Translations under genes and position numbers: made by a program
Assembly (NCBI GenBank): GCA_964017155.1
Contig: OZ024854.1
Location: 51,759,596 to 51,823,595, forward strand
DNA length: 64,000 bases
Source of the DNA: Oasisia sp. SBJ-2009
Taxonomy: Eukaryota > Annelida > Polychaeta > Sabellida > Siboglinidae
Reading direction: 5' to 3'
Notes under the pieces: generated by a model
The model's database searches: none
What the model was told of the DNA's origin: nothing
What the model saw: the letters and a program-made list of their open reading frames with translations, nothing else
Shown: positions 63,073-64,000 of the stretch, in pieces
Numbering within the stretch: the stretch's first letter is position 1
Layout: every line of letters begins with the position of its first letter

Positions 63073-63239
63073 GTATGTATACGTTGAACGAATGTCATAT
63101 CATATGACAAGTTTCCAGCATTATAATAGGTTACTTCCCAACTCATAGTTTAATATATGTATCATTCTTTATGATAAGTAATCTGTTCGCTTACTTCATC
63201 GGCTATGGAAGTACCGGCCCGTCATAACGGCGGAATAGC

Positions 63240-63425
63240 CTCGCGACGCAATTATTCGTGCCACACGACGCAATTATCTGCGTCGTAACTAATTTCTATT
63301 TTTGACACGACGTAATTCGAATTGTGTCGTGTCGCTAAATGGCGTCACAACGCAATTCGATTTACGTCGTGTCAAAAATACTAGTTGGTCTCGACCAAAA
63401 TAATTGCGTCGTGTCAAAAATACAA
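63240..63425. repeat. Small palindromic cluster
   Basis: tttttgacacgacgtaattcg (about 63299-63319) pairs with cgatttacgtcgtgtcaaaa (about 63357-63376). gcgacgcaattatt (63241-63254) pairs with aataattgcgtcgt (63400-63413). Nested inverted repeats with no coding suggest a fold-back element or MITE remnant. Confidence 0.6.
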
Positions 63426-64000
63426 GATGGTCGAGCCTCTAAATGTTCGTCGTGCATCAAGTCAACCAATTCCCCAGAGTCGATGAATCGCATAGTTTTT
63501 GTTTGTTTCTTTACTGTACGTGTCATCGAATACAACACGCTATTTTGTTTGATAAATATGTCTTAAGTACCAGTTCACGTTATCTGAAATCGTTTATAAT
63601 GCAACATTTCCTCTGGAGTGGATGTAGAAACCACGGACTTACATGCACTGGGCTGCTGTCTCCGCGAGCGCCGAAATCGGCTGCAAAGTTCACGAGCGCA
63701 AAAGAGGTACACTTCCGGTCTGCGAGCCACTGCGATGGAGTTGCTGAACATTGAGAGGATTCTTACGGTGAATAAAACTGTTTAATTCATTAATTGTGAA
63801 TTTCTTTCTAAACGATGCGTGTACCTAGTTTGGTGAAGGTTGAGGCTATCTCCAGTATAGTTCTAAATGGTTTATTTAATTCTATTTTCGTTGTACATGA
63901 CCTATGATATACATCGGGGTGCCGGCGTCCGTAATGGGTAAATGGTGTAGACAATACCGAAGGCAAGACTAATTTTCTTCTTGGGCAAGTGACGCAAGTT
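63426..64000. other. No gene seen
   Basis: Unique sequence to the window end. A short open frame at 63443-63754 has no recognisable motif. Confidence 0.35.

Overview
The window reads as eukaryotic nuclear DNA from an invertebrate animal. It is AT-rich and has very many long (AT)n and (GT/AC)n microsatellites. Coding pieces are short exons with GT-AG introns. Almost every recognisable gene fragment belongs to a transposable element: RTE/CR1-like LINEs, a Penelope-like reverse transcriptase, hAT, PIF/Harbinger, pogo/psq, Ginger-like integrase, and tRNA-derived SINEs. That mix fits a marine invertebrate (a lophotrochozoan or a basal deuterostome), but nothing here fixes the species. There are no operons, rRNA genes or convincing free-standing tRNA genes, and I see no intact single-copy host gene.

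Layout. 0-9 kb: microsatellites, a decayed spliced gene (2.09-5.24 kb, perhaps to 6.27 kb), three diverged ~355-bp tandem units, and a SINE. 9.2-11.4 kb: a decayed CR1-like LINE. 11.8-20.6 kb, minus strand: the most notable locus, a multi-exon Ginger-like gene. It runs from the integrase C-terminal region through a ~64-copy in-frame 18-bp minisatellite to a complete Ulp1/SENP (C48) cysteine protease domain spread over five exons. One of its introns carries a full-length LINE (16886-20409) with an intact 1043-residue ORF and a perfect 14-bp target-site duplication; another carries a SINE. 21-33 kb: microsatellites, a LINE fragment split by a hAT-type MITE, a zinc-ribbon-like remnant, and candidate orphan exons. 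33.4-40.8 kb: a Penelope-like RT gene split by a 6.68-kb element with hAT-type ends and an exact 8-bp duplication. Inside that element lie a decayed HARB1-like gene and a LINE fragment.

41.1-43.1 kb: a 27-bp Thr/Pro-rich minisatellite ORF next to a PIF/Harbinger deletion derivative. 45 kb and 60.6 kb: two copies of one LINE RT fragment, the second split by another LINE. 47.8-56.5 kb: two consecutive large imperfect palindromes (arms ~1.1 kb and ~2.0-2.4 kb). The second is built from 125-bp tandem units plus (TGTCTGCG)n/(CGACA)n arrays. 56.8-57.7 kb: a second Harbinger deletion derivative, inserted with a TAA duplication exactly inside a psq-type helix-turn-helix ORF. 58-64 kb: a CR1-like ORF1/endonuclease fragment, LINE fragments, microsatellites and a small palindromic cluster.

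The elements do not act as a pathway. The window is a nested archive of insertions, and target duplications plus reading-frame continuity across insertions allow their order to be read. The best candidate for an under-described system is the integrase-minisatellite-Ulp1 gene, whose protease domain keeps all four catalytic residues at the spacing of yeast Ulp1.
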